Positions 8,457 through 17,738 of a DNA stretch of 64,000 nucleotides are shown one piece after another. The DNA comes from Trichocoleus desertorum NBK24 (GTDB lineage: Bacteria > Cyanobacteriota > Cyanobacteriia > FACHB-46). A program made the position numbers and the translations under genes. The first letter of the stretch is position 1, and each line of letters begins with the position of its first letter. Location of the stretch: positions 4,481,628 through 4,545,627 of the forward strand of contig NZ_CP116619.1 in assembly GCF_030409055.1 (NCBI RefSeq), given 5' to 3'. Below the pieces are notes generated by a model that had not been told where the DNA came from, ran no database searches, and saw nothing but the letters and a program-made list of their open reading frames with translations.

Positions 8457-9740
8457 TTACTCAATTGCGCCTTGGCTCCTAAGGAAGCTAACTTCTCCCT
8501 GAAAACCAGATTTCTTGGCTAATTGGATAGGGGTATTGCCAGTTTGATCTCTAGCGTTAATTTCGGCCCCTGCGGCTAATAGCAGCTCAAAAGCTTTTCT
8601 TTTTTCGATGGCGGAGGCAGCAGCTAAATGGTGTAGGGGTGTCTTACCCTGGTCATCCTTAGCATTCACATCCGCGCCTTGGGCAAGCAGCAGTTTGATC
8701 TTGGCTCCTTTTGCATCTGGGAATTGGGCCGCGATCGCCAGAGGAGTCATGCCATCTTTGCGCTTGACCTGGACATCAGCTTCTCTTGCCAAAAGTAGCT
8801 TGAGAGTTTCTACATTGCTAGATCTAGCAGCCCAATGCACTAGCGTCATGCCGTAGCCATCTTGCAGATTGATATCTGTTCCTTGGCTGAGCAGCAGTTC
8901 TACCATAGCTGCGGGAGAGAACTCTACCGCTAAAGATAAGGGCGTTCTACCATCTTTGCGTTTAGCCATTGGATCAGCTCCCTGGCGTAGGAGTAGATTT
9001 GCCACATCGAGTCTCATTGTGGCGGCTGTGTGTAAGGGAGTGTTGCCGTCGTTCGCTTTGGCTCTAGCATCGGCACCATAGCCAAGTAGAAGCTTCACAG
9101 TTTCTGTATTTTGTACCCCTGCCGTGGCTGCATGTAATGGCGTGTTGCCATCGCGATCGCGGGCATTGGCTTTTGCACCTTTTTCCAGTAGCAGCTTGGC
9201 AATGTTTCTGGTTGTCGTATTTGCGGCAGCTACATGCAGGGGTGTGCTGTGGTTGAGATCTTTCGCGTTGATTTCTGCGCCTTTCTCGATGAGCAATTGG
9301 GCGATCGCCTGCGTTTTGGCTAGATGCAGGAGCATTTTACCCGACTCAAATTTATGATTAACATCTGCTCCTTTTGCGAGCAGTCTCTCTATTGTGAGAT
9401 CGCTGCTATAGAGAGATACAGCCTCATATAAGGCTTTGTACCAATCCAAGTTTGGCTGAGCCAATAATAGCTCTGCCGTCTCTCGATTAACACAGCCAAG
9501 CAAAGAGACTTGTCGCTGGGTGCTGCCCCGACCCAAGGTAGTCATGGCATTAGGATTACCACCACTCCTTAAATAACGCCTCATAGCGGCGGCATTTTGG
9601 CAAAGATTGGGATTGGGTTGAATACTGAGTTTGGCTAGAAGCGCCCACTGATAGGGATTCGGTACCGTAGCGGTAGCAGCAGTGAGGCCAAGGCTCGCGA
9701 TCGCCAGCCACCCTAGAGATCCTAAAAACTTATTTCTCAT
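8457..9740 (-). CDS. Secreted ankyrin-repeat protein
   Basis: A 427-residue protein with a signal peptide (MRNKFLGSLGWLAIASLG...TATA) followed by about nine ankyrin repeats from residue 85 to the end. Each repeat carries variants of G-TPLH-AA and LLL-GAD-N-(R/K)D, for example GNTPLHAATAG and GADVNAKDDQGKTPLHHLAA. Its role is probably protein binding in the periplasm, and its partner is unknown. ATG 9740 is preferred over a TTG one codon upstream. It has no operon partner. Confidence 0.9.
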   Translation of the reverse strand: MRNKFLGSLGWLAIASLGLTAATATVPNPYQWALLAKLSIQPNPNLCQNAAAMRRYLRSGGNPNAMTTLGRGSTQRQVSLLGCVNRETAELLLAQPNLDWYKALYEAVSLYSSDLTIERLLAKGADVNHKFESGKMLLHLAKTQAIAQLLIEKGAEINAKDLNHSTPLHVAAANTTTRNIAKLLLEKGAKANARDRDGNTPLHAATAGVQNTETVKLLLGYGADARAKANDGNTPLHTAATMRLDVANLLLRQGADPMAKRKDGRTPLSLAVEFSPAAMVELLLSQGTDINLQDGYGMTLVHWAARSSNVETLKLLLAREADVQVKRKDGMTPLAIAAQFPDAKGAKIKLLLAQGADVNAKDDQGKTPLHHLAAASAIEKRKAFELLLAAGAEINARDQTGNTPIQLAKKSGFQGEVSFLRSQGAIE

Positions 9741-9816
9741 CAACTGTATCTAGAGCTTGGCAAGTTACTTGCCCATTTGGATTTGCCCGCTCCTAGTTAA
9801 GACGAACCACGTTAAG

Positions 9817-9864
9817 GCACACCATTAGAGATGACGTTTGTAGGGGGCATCCCTAATGGTGTGC
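9817..9864. repeat. Long inverted repeat
   Basis: GCACACCATTA (9817-9827) pairs perfectly with TAATGGTGTGC (9854-9864). The inner bases (GATG/CATC) extend the stem with bulges. It lies between two same-strand genes without a U-run on either side, so a palindromic spacer element is more likely than a canonical terminator. Confidence 0.7.
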
Positions 9865-9896
9865 AGTGTCAATTTTAGACTCTGGTGGGAAAAGGC

Positions 9897-10091
9897 TTAA
9901 TAGCTGTCTTCACCTGGGACTGCGTCTGCACTAGACTCTGAAAAGTCTTGCTGCATAGAGCCTTCGCAGATGGCTTGCCACTGGCAAAAAAGTTCGTAGC
10001 CGTGCAAATCGGTATTGCGATAGCGCTGAATGGCTTGATCTAACTCTTGAGGAGTCCGGGGAACTGGAATCGTACAAGTAAGCTCAGGCAT
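9897..10091 (-). CDS. Small conserved-looking hypothetical protein
   Basis: 64 residues starting MPELTCTIPVPRTPQELDQA, with a helical middle (IQRYRNTDLHGYELFCQWQA) and an acidic tail. ATG 10091 has GAGG eight bases upstream, a good ribosome site, which supports a real gene. There is no membrane segment and I recognise no family. The tail GEDSY and the two cysteines are the only notable features. Confidence 0.6.
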   Translation of the reverse strand: MPELTCTIPVPRTPQELDQAIQRYRNTDLHGYELFCQWQAICEGSMQQDFSESSADAVPGEDSY

Positions 10092-10120
10092 AGTCAAAAC
10101 CTCGACTGACAGAACTAAAT

Positions 10121-10148
10121 ACTGTGGCTTAGAAACTGTGGCTTAGAA
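10121..10148. repeat. Perfect 14-bp tandem duplication
   Basis: ACTGTGGCTTAGAA occurs twice back to back (10121-10134 and 10135-10148) in the spacer upstream of the small minus-strand gene, with a third partial GGCTTAG-like context absent. The rest of the 330-base spacer (10098-10429) shows no gene; an A/T-rich patch near 10390-10415 may hold the promoter of the GDSL gene. Confidence 0.75.
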
Positions 10149-10429
10149 TCCGTAGCTGAAATCTGGAAGTTGAACGGTCTCTAACTCCAATGTAATGAAA
10201 TTAAGACGGAAATGGTATCTAAAGTTACAAATTTTAGGCTGTAGTTAGGGTAAAAGGCGAAAATAAAGTCTTGCGATCGCACCGGAGACTTCACTCTTCC
10301 TTAGCCCCGTTGTAACACTCTTGCCTGCAAGGCTGGTGAACTTCCCGTAAATTTATTCCAAAGATTGGGTGATCTTACGTAAAGGTTGCTACAAATAGTA
10401 TGAATAATACCTAGAACTATGGCAGCTTC

Positions 10430-11503
10430 ATGAAATCAGTATTGACAGGAATTGCTGGAGTGGCGATCGCGCTCGGTAGCTTCACTCTTGGTAGCCAACC
10501 TGGCACTGCGGCCACCTTGAGCTTCAATCAACTCTATTTTTTCGGTGATAGTCTCACTGATCCTGGTAACGCCTATAGAGCCTCAGGAGGTTTAGTTCCT
10601 CCTAGTCCTCCTTATGCCCAGCGATTTAGCAATGGCCCTGTTTGGGCGGAATACTTAGCAGGTCAATTGGGTCTTAGCCCTGTCCCTAGCACTCAGCTTT
10701 CGCCGCAAAACCCACCGCTGCAAGGAGCCAATTTTGCTTTTGGAGGTGCCACCTCAGGCACAGACAATACCGTATTTCCCCTTTTCCCAGGGCTGCAACA
10801 ACAAATTGCTCAGTTCCTGAGCTTACCGCTTCCTGCGAATCCAAACGCCCTTTTTGTACTCTGGGCAGGAGCCAATGACTACCTACCCACGCAAAGTGCT
10901 TTCCAGCCCTTCAACGACCCCAACCCTTCGGTTACCAACCTCACAACGGCAGTGACTGCCCTTGAAGGGGCTGGGGCGCGAAATATTTTAGTGCTGAACT
11001 TGCCAGATTTAGGTACTTTACCTTTAACCCGTACCACTTCCGATGCTCAGAGGCTGAATAACCTATCTCAAGCTCACAACAATCTTCTCTTTCAGGAAAT
11101 TGGAAATTTAGAGCGATCGCCTGGTTTTGATGCCAATATCATTCCGCTTGACGTCAATGCTTTGTTTCAACAAGTCATCAGTCAACCGTCACAGTTTGGC
11201 TTTACCAACGTCACCGACCCCTGCTTTAATCAACAACCCTTTAGCATCTGTAGTAATCCCAACGAGTATTTGTTTTGGGATACAGTTCATCCCACTACAG
11301 CCGCTCACCAGGCTATTAGCAATTTTGCCTTGACAGCGCTTCGCTCTAGTGATGAAGATCCCGCTTCTGTGCCCGAACCTACTGCTACTTTGGGCTTGCT
11401 AGCCTTAGCAGGTTTAGGAATTAGCCAAGTGAAACGGCGTCGCCTAATCAATAGGGCTGCTAATAAGGCTGAGGGGGCTGAAACGCATGCACATCTCGAA
11501 TAA
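10430..11503 (+). CDS. SGNH/GDSL hydrolase with PEP-CTERM anchor
   Basis: A 357-residue exported esterase or lipase-like enzyme. After a signal peptide (1-28), block I FFGDSLTDPGN holds the catalytic Ser41, block II is GANFAFGGATSG, block III is WAGANDY, and block V DTVHPTTAAH carries the Asp/His pair. The C-terminus VPEPTATLGLLALAGLG plus a KRRR cluster is a PEP-CTERM sorting signal, so the enzyme is probably processed at the membrane by an exosortase system that is not in this window. The last 44 bases overlap the convergent creatininase-family gene. The substrate is unknown. Confidence 0.9.
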   Translation: MKSVLTGIAGVAIALGSFTLGSQPGTAATLSFNQLYFFGDSLTDPGNAYRASGGLVPPSPPYAQRFSNGPVWAEYLAGQLGLSPVPSTQLSPQNPPLQGANFAFGGATSGTDNTVFPLFPGLQQQIAQFLSLPLPANPNALFVLWAGANDYLPTQSAFQPFNDPNPSVTNLTTAVTALEGAGARNILVLNLPDLGTLPLTRTTSDAQRLNNLSQAHNNLLFQEIGNLERSPGFDANIIPLDVNALFQQVISQPSQFGFTNVTDPCFNQQPFSICSNPNEYLFWDTVHPTTAAHQAISNFALTALRSSDEDPASVPEPTATLGLLALAGLGISQVKRRRLINRAANKAEGAETHAHLE

Positions 11504-12263
11504 CTTGCGCCCAACCTGCTGCTAGCGACTCTAGGAGGCGATTGCCCTTTTCGGCGGTGGCAGTCGTTGGATCACCAATTACGCCACTTTGGCTCATATC
11601 TCGCGTGGCCCAAGCAAAAGGTAGTTTGCCTTCCATGCTCAAGAGGCTATCTTCAGGTTGCTCTGGGGGATACTCGGCGATCGCCTGTTCCATCCGGATT
11701 TGCTTTGGCAAAATAGCCAGCATCAGGCTAGTTTCTGCATCTCCCGCATGAATGCCCCAAGCCAATTCTTTGGGGCTGAGGAGTTCTTTGGCAATGTGGG
11801 GTGCTTGCCAGGTAAACAAAGGAAAAATGCTGAAATCTTCGTACTTGACGTGCAAATCCCGCGCGGCAATTTCTAGCACTTGTGGCTGTCCACCGTGGGA
11901 ATTCATCAGCACCAACTTGCGGAATCCTGCTCTGTAGACGCTCTCAGCAATTTCGCTTAGAGTGGCTAGCAACGTTTGGGCACTGAGCGTAATTGTCCCC
12001 GGAAAGTGCCAGTGCTCGTTTGACTTGCCATAGTACAACGGCGGTAAGGCATAGGCAGGAATGCCAGTTTCTAGCTGATGCAAGGCTTTGCCCAAAACAG
12101 CCACCCCGATTGCAGCATCGACAATCAGCGGTAAATGTGGCCCATGTTGCTCGATCGCCCCCAGCGGCTGAACGAGCACTACATTGGCCTTATCTGGCAT
12201 GGCTTGAATTTCAGTCCAAGTGAGATAGGGAAAAAACCGCTCCGGGGGAATAAAGCTATGCAT
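11460..12263 (-). CDS. Creatininase family amidohydrolase
   Basis: A 267-residue cytosolic metal-dependent amidase of the creatininase/MftE-like family. The diagnostic GAIEQHGPHLPLIVDA (E38, H40, D49), NSHGGQ and GIHAGDAETSLML supply the metal ligands. Cyanobacterial members are often labelled creatinine amidohydrolase, but other members open cyclic amides in flavin, F420 and mycofactocin chemistry, so the substrate is open. It starts at ATG 12263. The 3' end overlaps the GDSL gene tail-to-tail by 44 bases. Confidence 0.9.
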   Translation of the reverse strand: MHSFIPPERFFPYLTWTEIQAMPDKANVVLVQPLGAIEQHGPHLPLIVDAAIGVAVLGKALHQLETGIPAYALPPLYYGKSNEHWHFPGTITLSAQTLLATLSEIAESVYRAGFRKLVLMNSHGGQPQVLEIAARDLHVKYEDFSIFPLFTWQAPHIAKELLSPKELAWGIHAGDAETSLMLAILPKQIRMEQAIAEYPPEQPEDSLLSMEGKLPFAWATRDMSQSGVIGDPTTATAEKGNRLLESLAAGWAQVIRDVHAFQPPQPY

Positions 12264-12658
12264 AAATAAAAGTCTTTGTTAAAAAATTATCCTGATCCAT
12301 TCAATACCGTAGTTCACCGATTGCTACAAGCTAATTCCTAGCCTCTCACGCTCTAGAACTTCATTCGGTTCAGTATAAGCACGAAGATTTCTTTCTAGCG
12401 ATCGCCCCAAACCTTGCTAGTTCAATCACAAGTTCAATCAGATGTGCTGGCTGCTTGGATTCATTTTGGCCTGAGTCTAAACCAGAGCATCGGCTTTTCA
12501 GCGATCGCAACACTGCTAATTGCCGCTAAATTCTCTGGTCAGAGACCCCATAGCCGTAGATTTACTGATTTGCTGGCTTCCCAGCCCAGGCATCTTAGGG
12601 AGGCTTGAGTTTTGGTTGCTCAAGTTCGGTGTGAAGTTGCTTTTAGGAAGGTTAGATT
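12264..12658. other. Spacer with HIP1 sites, no gene seen
   Basis: A 395-base divergent spacer containing two HIP1 octamers (near 12400 and 12501). Short open frames here lack family character and ribosome sites. No tRNA-like or terminator structure was found. It should carry promoters for the two flanking genes. Confidence 0.4.
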
Positions 12659-13264
12659 TTGCTAAAACAGTGGACAAGTTCGCGCTCCCTTACAGCCGTA
12701 ACTGCTCTGATCGTTAGAGGTTTGTTGGTGGGAGGGCTAGCTTTGCCAGTGGTGGTTCCGGCTGCTCAGGCAAGTACTTACGATTTCCAAGTAGAACCAG
12801 CCTCAACGCTCCCTGCTCAGGTGGTTGCTTTGCGCCGCGCCATTATTGGGCAAGAGAGTGGGGCTAATTTCCGCGCTGTGAACCGCCATTCTGGAGCATT
12901 GGGCTACGGTCAGGTCATGCCCGCTAATATCCCTAGTTGGACGAAAGAAGCCCTGGGGCACTCCATTAGCGCCTCCGAATTTCTCAACAGCCCTGAACTG
13001 CAACTACAAGTGATTGACTTCAAACTCAATCAATATTGGCAAGCCGCTTTGGTTGACAGCAACGGAGATGAAGCGATCGCCGTTCGTCGGGTGGCGTCTC
13101 ATTGGTACAGTGGCAAGCCTTACCGCTATAACTACACGACAGCCAGCTATTACGGGGGACATCGCTATCCCAGCGTTGCCGAGTATACGCTAGCCATTTT
13201 ACAGCGCTATGAACAACAGAAAGGCTTGTTAGGACTGACTCAACTGGGTTACGGCTCCTGGTAA
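12659..13264 (+). CDS. Lytic transglycosylase (SLT-like), secreted
   Basis: A 201-residue protein with a signal peptide ending near AQAST. The SLT signature follows: AIIGQESGANFRAVNRHSGA with catalytic Glu66, then GYGQVMPANIPSW and RVASHWYSGKP. It should cleave peptidoglycan glycan strands in the periplasm, forming 1,6-anhydro ends. The start is TTG 12659, with AGGAAGG about eight bases upstream; no in-frame ATG fits the signal peptide. Confidence 0.85.
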   Translation: MLKQWTSSRSLTAVTALIVRGLLVGGLALPVVVPAAQASTYDFQVEPASTLPAQVVALRRAIIGQESGANFRAVNRHSGALGYGQVMPANIPSWTKEALGHSISASEFLNSPELQLQVIDFKLNQYWQAALVDSNGDEAIAVRRVASHWYSGKPYRYNYTTASYYGGHRYPSVAEYTLAILQRYEQQKGLLGLTQLGYGSW

Positions 13265-13339
13265 TGATGATCAACTGAAGATCTTGCGAAAGCTTGCTGG
13301 AGCATAGGGCGACTGAATGCTGTCGCTAGAATAAGGCTG

Positions 13340-13386
13340 AAGGCGATCGCGGCGCTGCAAAGCAAAGGTTAGCGATCGCCTTTTAG
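13340..13386 (+). terminator. Terminator-like hairpin built from two HIP1 sites
   Basis: AAGGCGATCGC (13340-13350) and GCGATCGCCTT (13372-13382) form an 11-bp stem around a 21-base loop, followed by TTTTAG. It lies about 75 bases past the transglycosylase stop. The long loop weakens the call. The HIP1 octamer itself forms the core of both arms. Confidence 0.5.
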
Positions 13387-13452
13387 AAAACAGACAACCT
13401 GAAATGATGCAATCAGTCAGGTTAGTTCAGTTGATCAGCCAGAGGGAAGCAC

Positions 13453-14415
13453 ATGGGCAAGAAAAAGCACGTAGCCAAAAAGGCAGCGATAGAAGGTGAC
13501 GCTAATTCTGAGATGCGTCAGGCTAAGCAAGCCGCGAATCAGGCTACTGATGCGATTGCTGATGTCATGAGCCCAGAAGATAATGTCGCTGAGCGATCGC
13601 CCGCTCCCGATTATCCGCGCTATCGCGTTCACCTCAGTCAGCCCATTGTTCTGGCCGATCTAGATCCCAATCCGTCGAACGCTTACCCGACTAAGAAAGA
13701 CGCAGAACAAGAATTAGAAAAACAACGCCAACGGCTCCAAGAACTGCAAGCCCGTCTCTATGCGGAGCAAAAACAAAGCCTCTTGATCGTGTTGCAAGCG
13801 ATTGATACTGGAGGCAAAGATGGCACGATCAAGAATGTATTTCAGGGCGTGAACCCGCAGGGATGTCAGGTTTGGTCATTTAAGCAGCCTAGCGTCGAGG
13901 AACTGAATCACGACTTCCTCTGGAGATACCATCAACGTACTCCGGCGCGAGGCATGATCGCCATCTTTAACCGATCGCACTACGAAGATGTGCTGGTAAC
14001 CAGAGTGAAGCAATTGGTGCCAGAGCAGGTTTGGCGAGAGCGCTACCAGTTGATTAATGAGTTTGAGCATATGCTGGCGTTAAATCACATCATGGTGCTC
14101 AAGTTCTTTCTCAATATCTCCAAAGATGAGCAAAAGCAACGCCTTGAATCTCGCTTAGCGGAACCCAATAAGCGCTGGAAGTTCTCGGTGAACGATGTCA
14201 AAGAGCGTCTCCTTTGGGATGATTACCAATTGGCATTTCAAGATGCCCTCAATTCCTGCTCGACCGAATATGCACCTTGGTATGTGATTCCCGCTAATAA
14301 GAAGTGGTATCGCAACCTAGTGGTGGCCCGCACAATCGCAGATACTTTAGAATCCATGAACCCTCAATATCCTGCTGACGCCCCTGGGCTAGATGAGATT
14401 GTGATTCCCGATTGA
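13453..14415 (+). CDS. ppk2: Polyphosphate kinase 2 (PPK2) family protein
   Basis: A 320-residue kinase-like protein using polyphosphate to phosphorylate nucleotides. It has Walker A AIDTGGKDGTIKN, an RxxxE/Walker B-like IAIFNRSHYEDVLV and a lid segment PNKRWKFS. The length and single PPK2 domain fit class I (NDP) or class III (AMP/ADP) enzymes; the sequence alone does not settle which. The first 45 residues are a charged, low-complexity extension (KKKHVAKKA). AGGGAAG precedes ATG 13453. Confidence 0.92.
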   Translation: MGKKKHVAKKAAIEGDANSEMRQAKQAANQATDAIADVMSPEDNVAERSPAPDYPRYRVHLSQPIVLADLDPNPSNAYPTKKDAEQELEKQRQRLQELQARLYAEQKQSLLIVLQAIDTGGKDGTIKNVFQGVNPQGCQVWSFKQPSVEELNHDFLWRYHQRTPARGMIAIFNRSHYEDVLVTRVKQLVPEQVWRERYQLINEFEHMLALNHIMVLKFFLNISKDEQKQRLESRLAEPNKRWKFSVNDVKERLLWDDYQLAFQDALNSCSTEYAPWYVIPANKKWYRNLVVARTIADTLESMNPQYPADAPGLDEIVIPD

Positions 14416-14514
14416 GCGATCGCCTTAGACCAGCAAGCGCGAGATTCAGATGCCAGATCAGACAGCGTGAAATCCATAAAACGCTAGACCATCAAGTAGA
14501 TCAGCCGAGAGATC

Positions 14515-15858
14515 ATGCCTAGCCCCTTACCCCATCTCATTGATAAACCTGCTTGGTGGCAACTGCTCAATTGGATTGCCGACCCGATCCAATTTCAGCA
14601 GAAATACAGCCAGCAGTATGGTGATATGTTCACGATGCGGCTAGGCAGCTTGGGAACTCCGATAGTAGTGGGAAATCCCCAAGCCATTCAGGATATCTTT
14701 AATCAGGATGCCAAGTTTGATATTGGTCGAGCTAACGCGATCGCAGAACCGCTAATCGGGCGGAACTCTTTGATGTTGATGGATGGCGATCGTCACCGCC
14801 GCGAACGCAAGCTATTAATGCCGCCTTTTCATGGAGAAAGGCTTCAAACCTACGCCCAACAGATCTGTTTGATCACAGAACAGGTTGCTAGCCAATGGCA
14901 AGTTGGGCAAGTATTTATTGCTCGAAGGGCTATGCAGCGAGTTAGCCTAGAAATTGTTCTGCAAATCGTCTTTGGCTTAAGCGAAGGAGAACGCTACCAA
15001 CAACTCAAACCACTTCTTACTCAGTGGCTAGACATGACGGATTCTCCCCTCCGTTCTAGTATTCTATTCCTGAAATTCTTACAGAAAGATTGGGGAGGCT
15101 GGAGTCCTTGGGGCCAAATGCGACAGCGGCAACGCCAGGTGCATGATTTGTTGCAAGCAGAAATTACAGAGAGACGTACCCAAGGAGATACAGGTCGTAA
15201 AGATGTCCTGAGTTTGATGATGGCAGTACGGGATGAACAGGGGCAAGCCATGACCGACGAGGAGATCAGAGATGAACTCCTCACGATCTTGTTTGCAGGG
15301 CATGAAACGACGGCTACTACGCTAGCTTGGGCTTTCTATCAAGTTCATCGCAACCCACAGGTTCTAGAAAAACTGCTGCATGAATTGGATAGCAGGGGCG
15401 ATCGCTCCTCTCCAATGGAGTTGGCTCAGTTGCCTTACCTGAATGCAATTTGCCAGGAAGCCTTGCGGATGTATCCAGTTCTCCCAGTGATTTTCCCCCG
15501 CATTGCCAAATCACCTGTAAAAGTAGCAGGACAGGAGTTTGCTGCTGAAACTACTTTTATCCCCAGTATCTATCTCGTTCATTACCGAGAGGAGTTATAT
15601 CCGAATGCTCAGCAATTCCAGCCAGAGCGGTTTCTAGAGCGGCAATATTCTCCTTCTGAATATCTCCCCTTTGGAGGCGGCAGTCGGCGGTGCTTGGGAT
15701 ATGCTTTAGCGCAGCTAGAAATGAAGCTAGTTCTAGCCACGGTGCTCTCTCAATACCAACTGACTTTGGCAGAGGATGAACCTGTAAAACTACAGCGCCG
15801 TGGCTTCACCCTCGCTCCTAAAGGTGGGGTGCGAATGGTGACGGCTGGAAAGAGATGA
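14515..15858 (+). CDS. Cytochrome P450 (CYP110-like)
   Basis: A 447-residue soluble-looking P450. The I-helix is [14 protein letters not shown], the ExxR helix EALRMYPV, and the haem loop [10 protein letters not shown] provides the thiolate ligand Cys393. Sequence style and length match the cyanobacterial CYP110 family, members of which act on fatty acids or terpenes; the substrate here is not deducible. No partner ferredoxin or terpene synthase is adjacent. It starts at ATG 14515, about 100 bases after ppk2. Confidence 0.93.
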   Translation: MPSPLPHLIDKPAWWQLLNWIADPIQFQQKYSQQYGDMFTMRLGSLGTPIVVGNPQAIQDIFNQDAKFDIGRANAIAEPLIGRNSLMLMDGDRHRRERKLLMPPFHGERLQTYAQQICLITEQVASQWQVGQVFIARRAMQRVSLEIVLQIVFGLSEGERYQQLKPLLTQWLDMTDSPLRSSILFLKFLQKDWGGWSPWGQMRQRQRQVHDLLQAEITERRTQGDTGRKDVLSLMMAVRDEQGQAMTDEEIRDELLTILFAGHETTATTLAWAFYQVHRNPQVLEKLLHELDSRGDRSSPMELAQLPYLNAICQEALRMYPVLPVIFPRIAKSPVKVAGQEFAAETTFIPSIYLVHYREELYPNAQQFQPERFLERQYSPSEYLPFGGGSRRCLGYALAQLEMKLVLATVLSQYQLTLAEDEPVKLQRRGFTLAPKGGVRMVTAGKR

Positions 15859-15976
15859 ATTAGGGATATTGGTTGAATCACTGCCAGTGAAGGTTTTAGA
15901 AGTTGCTTTAGGCGTGATTGTCAAACTTATGTATCTTGGGAAAAATTAGTTTGGTAGTGATCGAGCAGAACACTTC

Positions 15977-17185
15977 ATGGCAGATAAAGTTGCGATCTTC
16001 CTGGATGTTGAAAACTTATCAGGCTGGCTAAAAGCAGATGGAGGAGAAACTCTTTTAGAACGTGCTAACGAGTTAGGGCGTGTTCTGGTGCGTCGAGCTT
16101 ACGGAGATTTCAGTATTCAATCGGTAAGTGTACGCCAACCAGAGCTAAACTTGCTTGGATTTGAGTTTGTCCATGTTTATCATCCAGTAAAAGGTAAAAA
16201 CTCTGCTGACATCCAAATTGTTATTGATGTTATGGAGTATTTAGCCCGTATCCCCGATTTGGAGTGGGTTGTTCTTGCTACAGGAGATTCTGATTTTTCG
16301 CCTTTATTTAGACGTTTAAGAGAACTGGGTAAGTCTGTAGTGGGTGTTGGGCCGAGATCTGCGCTCAGTGAAGCTGTCAAAAAGTCTTGCAATCGTTTTA
16401 TTTACATTGACGAAGAATCTACATCTGGCAGGGAGTCCGGTTCCTTAAAAACGACTCAACTACGTGAAGATGCACTAGATTTACTAGAGCGTGTACTTAA
16501 TAAATTTCCAGATGGCGCTAGCCTTTCGACCTTGAAGAGTGAAATGTTTGAACTTGACTCAGCATTTGATGAGCAAAATCTAGGATTCTCTGGATTCATG
16601 AAATTCCTCCAGAGTGCTCCTGAAATGGTTACGGTATATCAAGTTAAACAAGCTTGGCACGCGAAAGCAATAGAAACGGGGAAAGGGCAAGGTGAAACTT
16701 CATTTGAAGATAACAAGAAAGAATCCACTCTAACAAAACCTACAACTGACCTTTATAGACGTTTTCTACGTAAAAGTGGTTGGCGCTCGTGTGAGTCATC
16801 TTTCTTATGGGATTCTTTAACTAAGCTTAAAATACATTTCCCGAAGGGCTTTACAAGAAGTAAAGAGTTTGAGTATTTAATTGAGGTATTTGGGCATAAC
16901 AGGACTCGTGGAGAGTTGCGAGCAGCTATTTATATTCTTTATAAAGCAGGCTTCGTATCTCAACAACAGCAAAAGCAGGACGATGAACCTATCTTAATGG
17001 CTTCTCTACCTGAATCTGAGCGGGTAATGTCAAAGAAGGTAGATGCTGTAATGACCCATCGACTGGTTCACGTTATTAACTTCAACGATGTACCTTTCAT
17101 TCCTGAACTTGTCGTTCCCCTGTTAAGTAACTCGTATACTAAGGAACAGTTTAAGGCTCTTATTGAAAACGCCCAAAGTTATTAG
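15977..17185 (+). CDS. NYN-domain RNase-like protein with LOTUS/OST-HTH domain
   Basis: A 402-residue protein. Residues 1-145 are an NYN (LabA/DUF88, PIN-like) nuclease domain: VAIFLDVENLSGW, NSADIQIVIDVMEYL and LATGDSDFSPLFRRL supply the acidic metal-binding residues. About 158-225 resembles a LOTUS/OST-HTH RNA-binding domain (DALDLLERVLNKFPDGASLS...). About 245-335 is a second helical, winged-helix-like stretch of unknown family. A role in RNA processing is likely. LabA, a circadian-output protein, is in the same superfamily, but orthology is not implied. The gene has no HIP1 site and is visibly more A/T-rich than its neighbours. Confidence 0.85.
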   Translation: MADKVAIFLDVENLSGWLKADGGETLLERANELGRVLVRRAYGDFSIQSVSVRQPELNLLGFEFVHVYHPVKGKNSADIQIVIDVMEYLARIPDLEWVVLATGDSDFSPLFRRLRELGKSVVGVGPRSALSEAVKKSCNRFIYIDEESTSGRESGSLKTTQLREDALDLLERVLNKFPDGASLSTLKSEMFELDSAFDEQNLGFSGFMKFLQSAPEMVTVYQVKQAWHAKAIETGKGQGETSFEDNKKESTLTKPTTDLYRRFLRKSGWRSCESSFLWDSLTKLKIHFPKGFTRSKEFEYLIEVFGHNRTRGELRAAIYILYKAGFVSQQQQKQDDEPILMASLPESERVMSKKVDAVMTHRLVHVINFNDVPFIPELVVPLLSNSYTKEQFKALIENAQSY

Positions 17186-17411
17186 AATACTAAGCAATCA
17201 AGTTAGGAAGTAATGGAAGTAAAACAATTCTGTTACAACGGACTGTAGAAAGCCATTAGTATTAAGTTCAAGGCTTGTGACAGCCGTTGACCAGAACCGC
17301 TATACCGCTTAGCTCTTTGTAAGGACATTGCCGACAGCCATCTGTCAGTATTCAAAGTTAGTGCAGCGTGATGCGACAAAACCTTTTACTCGGTGAGTGC
17401 CCTTTAGGGAT

Positions 17412-17738
17412 TCACACTCTAATGAGGTTTAGTCCCATCGCCAACAGGCTCACTAACCCAACCAAGCCGAGCGCTCGACGGAAGTAGTTAACCCCCTCAA
17501 AGATTTCCTGCCATGCCCAGGTAAATAAAGAACCGAACGCTACTAAACTGGATGCTTCTCGGATTTCGCCGCTTGGAAGAACGAATTGAAGGAAGGCTGC
17601 TGTTAACCCAACCAGAATCGGTAGATTGGGCATTTGAGCAATTACGATGTTGCCTTCACTATCTCGAAAAGTGCGATCGAATAATGTGGTTTCCTGAGTC
17701 TGAAATTTATCTAGATCGCGGTTTAATTGAGATGACAT
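17412..17738 (-). CDS. Small membrane protein, unknown function
   Basis: A 108-residue protein from ATG 17738 (MSSQLNRDLDKF). After a soluble N-terminal 35 residues come hydrophobic segments: PNLPILVGLTAAFLQFVLP, an amphipathic part with FGSLFTWAWQEIFEGVNYFR, and LGLVGLVSLLAMGLNLI. Two to three membrane helices are likely. I do not recognise a named family. A longer TTG-initiated form (127 aa) is possible but its extension looks non-native. Confidence 0.65.
   Translation of the reverse strand: MSSQLNRDLDKFQTQETTLFDRTFRDSEGNIVIAQMPNLPILVGLTAAFLQFVLPSGEIREASSLVAFGSLFTWAWQEIFEGVNYFRRALGLVGLVSLLAMGLNLIRV

Noticed and set aside
12414-12717. Short open frames in the 12.3-12.6 kb spacer
   Set aside because: No ribosome sites, no recognizable motifs; one overlaps the transglycosylase start out of frame.
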